In this document: one piece after another, positions 62,110-64,000 of the stretch
How positions within the stretch are numbered: the stretch's first letter is position 1
How the letters are laid out: each line of letters starts with the position of its first letter
Assembly (NCBI GenBank): GCA_036365455.1
Contig: JAWQUS010000022.1
Coordinates: 2,790,001 to 2,854,000, forward strand
Reading direction: 5' to 3'
Source of the DNA: Macrosoma leucophasiata
Taxonomy: Eukaryota; Arthropoda; Insecta; Lepidoptera; Hedylidae
Length of the DNA: 64,000 nucleotides
Notes under the pieces: model-generated
The model's input: the letters and a program-made list of their open reading frames with translations, nothing else
Database searches by the model: none
What the model was told of the DNA's origin: nothing
Made by a program: the position numbers and the translations under genes

Positions 62110-62325
62110 AGAGAATATGTAATAATACTAAGCATAGAATGGACAGTTCGACGTCCCGACCGATTTCCCCGCCTCACCCAACCTCCCCCCTCTTATGGGC
62201 GTTTGGTATTCTCTACGTGCTACGCACACAGGTGCACGTGTAAATGCACGTCACTGATTGATGTCTGTGTAATAGAGGCCAAATTAAGCGTTTGTATGGA
62301 ATTTTGGCGGAGTGTCCGCGGTGTG
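62110..62325 (+). mobile_element. MITE-J, full length with clear duplication
   Basis: agagaatatgtaataatact to gtccgcggtgtg, flanked by the perfect 8-bp duplication ccaccgcc (62102-62109 and 62326-62333). This copy defines the family ends. Confidence 0.92.
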
Positions 62326-62581
62326 CCACCGCCATCCTTTAATCATAGCGTTCCGAACAGATACTATACAGGGTGTAAGAAGACCGCTTCCGATAAAAGC
62401 TGGTAATAGTACTCATGATTCGAAAAATATTTAAAAAAAAAATTCAGACGACAAGTTCTACGTTGAACCCGCACCTTGTACACTATATCAAAAGATAGTG
62501 AAAAATACGTAGAATCATGGCAAATTACCCAAAATATAATTTGAATCGTTGTTTTTTTTTTTGTTGGAAATATATTATTTA

Positions 62582-62898
62582 CTAGCTGTCCCCGCGACTT
62601 CGTCCGCGTGATAATTTATTATTGTTCAGTATCCACCCGGACGAAGTCGTGGGCGAAGCTAGTATAATTAGCCTAAGTTACTCCTTATTACATCACCTAT
62701 CTGCCAGTGAAAGTCCCGTCAAAATCGATCCAGCGTTCCCAAGATTAGCCCCGCCAAACAGACAGACAGACAAAAGTTGTAAAAAAAATATATTTTGGTA
62801 TATATATGTACCGTACATATGCATTTAGTAGAAAGCGGTTATTTTTATATTACAAACAGACACTCCAATTTAATTTATTTGTATAGATGTATAGATTT
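62582..62898 (+). repeat. Repeat-M, full copy
   Basis: ctagctgtccccgcgacttc at the start, gacgaagtcgtgggcgaagc as inverted partner, end tttatttgtatagatg. Confidence 0.7.
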
Positions 62899-63093
62899 TG
62901 TGCTTCTTCTGTCAATATAGTGTACAAGGTACGAGCCCAAGCTCTATACATTTTGAAACGTCTCCTTAACTATTGATTTTTGTCACAACCATGTGTCGGA
63001 TTCGAAAGCGGTAATTTACACCCTGTATATTTGTACCTACTATGAGTATATTAGCACTCGTACGAAACCGATGCGGATCGCTAGTCCCTACTA
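62899..63093. other. No gene recognised
   Basis: Unassigned; gtacaaggtacgagcccaag recalls 5524-5560, 62460-62490 and may be part of a low-copy repeat. Confidence 0.3.
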
Positions 63094-63257
63094 CCCTACA
63101 AATATTATAAATGCGAAAGTAACTCTGTCTGTCTGTTACCTTTTCAGGTCCAAACGACTGAACCGATTTCAATGAAATTTGATACAGAGATAGAGCTGAC
63201 TTTGAGAAAGAACGTAGGCTTCTTAGTTTGAATGTAATATTATAATAATAACATTTT

Positions 63258-63543
63258 ACGTAACTTCACGCCTGTAATCCCCGAAGGGGTAGGCAGAGGT
63301 AAATGCATGCATTCAAGCATACATGCAAACACCCACGATTCGCCGGTTACGTTTTGACCCATGGAACAGGTGGCGAGCCTGTTGACATCTCCGGGCACAT
63401 TACCAAACTTCGAGGTACTGGGTAATTTCCAGAAAATGGAAAAAACCCAAAGATAAAGGACTTTACGCCATTATCTCTGATAGCCCACGACCCGGGAATC
63501 GAACCCAGGACCTCAGCGTAGTAGTAGTGGCCTGCTACCACTA
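63258..63543 (-). mobile_element. SINE-B, head truncated
   Basis: cgtaacttcacgcctgtaat to gtggcctgctaccacta; the last 15 or so bases of the tRNA head are missing. Confidence 0.88.
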
Positions 63544-63637
63544 ACTTTACATTTTAGAATAAGAATTTGCAGCACCTGGAAAAGGTAACTAAGTACTGTA
63601 ATAATATTATTAAAGATCTTTGTATAAACTACATATA

Positions 63638-63863
63638 TCACTACTTGCCGCTAAATGGTAGTGTTCAGCACTATTGTGTTCCGGTCAGGTGGTAATATAC
63701 GGCTCTGTTATTTCCGGCACAGAGGCATAACACCTAATGCCTCAGAAGTGGCAGCGCACCTGCATTTTGATCTCTGGTCATTGTGCAAGTGTCTATAGGC
63801 TGCAGACATCACTTAACATCAATGTGAACTGCACACTTGTTTGCCACTTTTATTACAGAAAAA
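63638..63863 (+). mobile_element. SINE-A, 5' truncated
   Basis: cttgccgctaaatggtagtg to ttattacagaaaaaaaa. Confidence 0.85.
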
Positions 63864-64000
63864 AAAACTTAGTAGGCAAAAAAAGAAATGAATTGAATTG
63901 TTATTTAAAAAAAAACGACATCCAAGCGGGCGAAGCCGCGGGCAACAGCTAGTTGATCATAAAACAATACACACATTACTTTGTGTATAAGGAATGTTAT

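Larger units (their letters stand above)
63094..63952 (+). mobile_element. Helitron carrying SINE-B and SINE-A
   Basis: ccctacaaatattataaatg start, gactgaaccgatttcaatg body, end gcgggcgaagccgcgggc-aacagCTAG then t. Without the two SINEs it equals the short copies at 4496 and 47959. Confidence 0.78.

Noticed and set aside
1..64000. CRISPR array, operons, or a prokaryotic defence system
   Set aside because: No spacer-repeat pattern, no compact gene clusters; introns and eukaryotic transposons throughout.

Overview
The window looks like nuclear DNA from a moth or butterfly (Lepidoptera). Coding density is very low, introns are present, the background is AT-rich, and there are hundreds of repeat fragments. 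The repeat classes are ones I associate with Lepidoptera: Helitron ends of the form gcgggcgaagccgcgggc...CTAG, RTE-type LINE tails ending in ATG repeats, tRNA-derived SINEs, hAT and mariner elements. I cannot name the species. Repeat family letters (SINE-A, MITE-E, etc.) are labels of convenience used only here.

Two genes are well supported. Both are carboxylesterase-type alpha/beta-hydrolases without a signal peptide, each with three coding exons. Their introns are in identical phases (0, then 2), so they are diverged paralogs. Gene 1 (+ strand, 19453-29060, 524 aa) has the triad Ser187/Glu321/His433, but the third glycine of the HGGG oxyanion motif is arginine. Gene 2 (- strand, 44548-38863, 692 aa) has a standard HGGG motif and triad Ser188/Glu321/His433, plus a C-terminal extension of about 165 residues containing two kinds of tandem peptide repeat. 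The genes converge, with about 9.8 kb of repeats between their stop codons. Candidate non-coding first exons are proposed near 18.3-18.4 kb (gene 1) and 50.8 kb (gene 2). Weaker hypothetical coding pieces lie at 53435-53752 (-) and 29978-30154 (+).

Layout: 1-18 kb is gene-poor and holds LINE fragments, SINE-A/B/C copies, Helitrons and a hAT-like element with nested insertions. 18-29 kb is gene 1; intron 1 contains a large LINE (partial endonuclease plus reverse transcriptase, - strand), and intron 2 contains a mariner with an intact 341-aa transposase frame. 29-38.6 kb is repeats, including a four-layer nest at 36.1-37.9 kb. 38.8-51 kb is gene 2, its repeat-filled introns and its upstream region. 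51-64 kb is repeats: a second, broken mariner inserted into an older repeat, an inverted satellite-like array near 58.6-59.0 kb, and a Helitron carrying two SINEs at 63.1-63.95 kb.

The repeats dominate the biology here. Many insertions have readable target-site duplications, so their relative order can be worked out. Several sit against functional gene parts. SINE-B copies lie about 20 bases upstream of two gene 1 splice acceptors, and one of them forms a perfect TACTAAC branch site at its junction. A LINE tail starts just after the gene 1 stop codon, a MITE starts just after the gene 2 stop codon, and an inverted SINE-A pair brackets exon 1 of gene 2. I see no CRISPR arrays, operons or prokaryotic features, and no convincing functional tRNA or rRNA gene.
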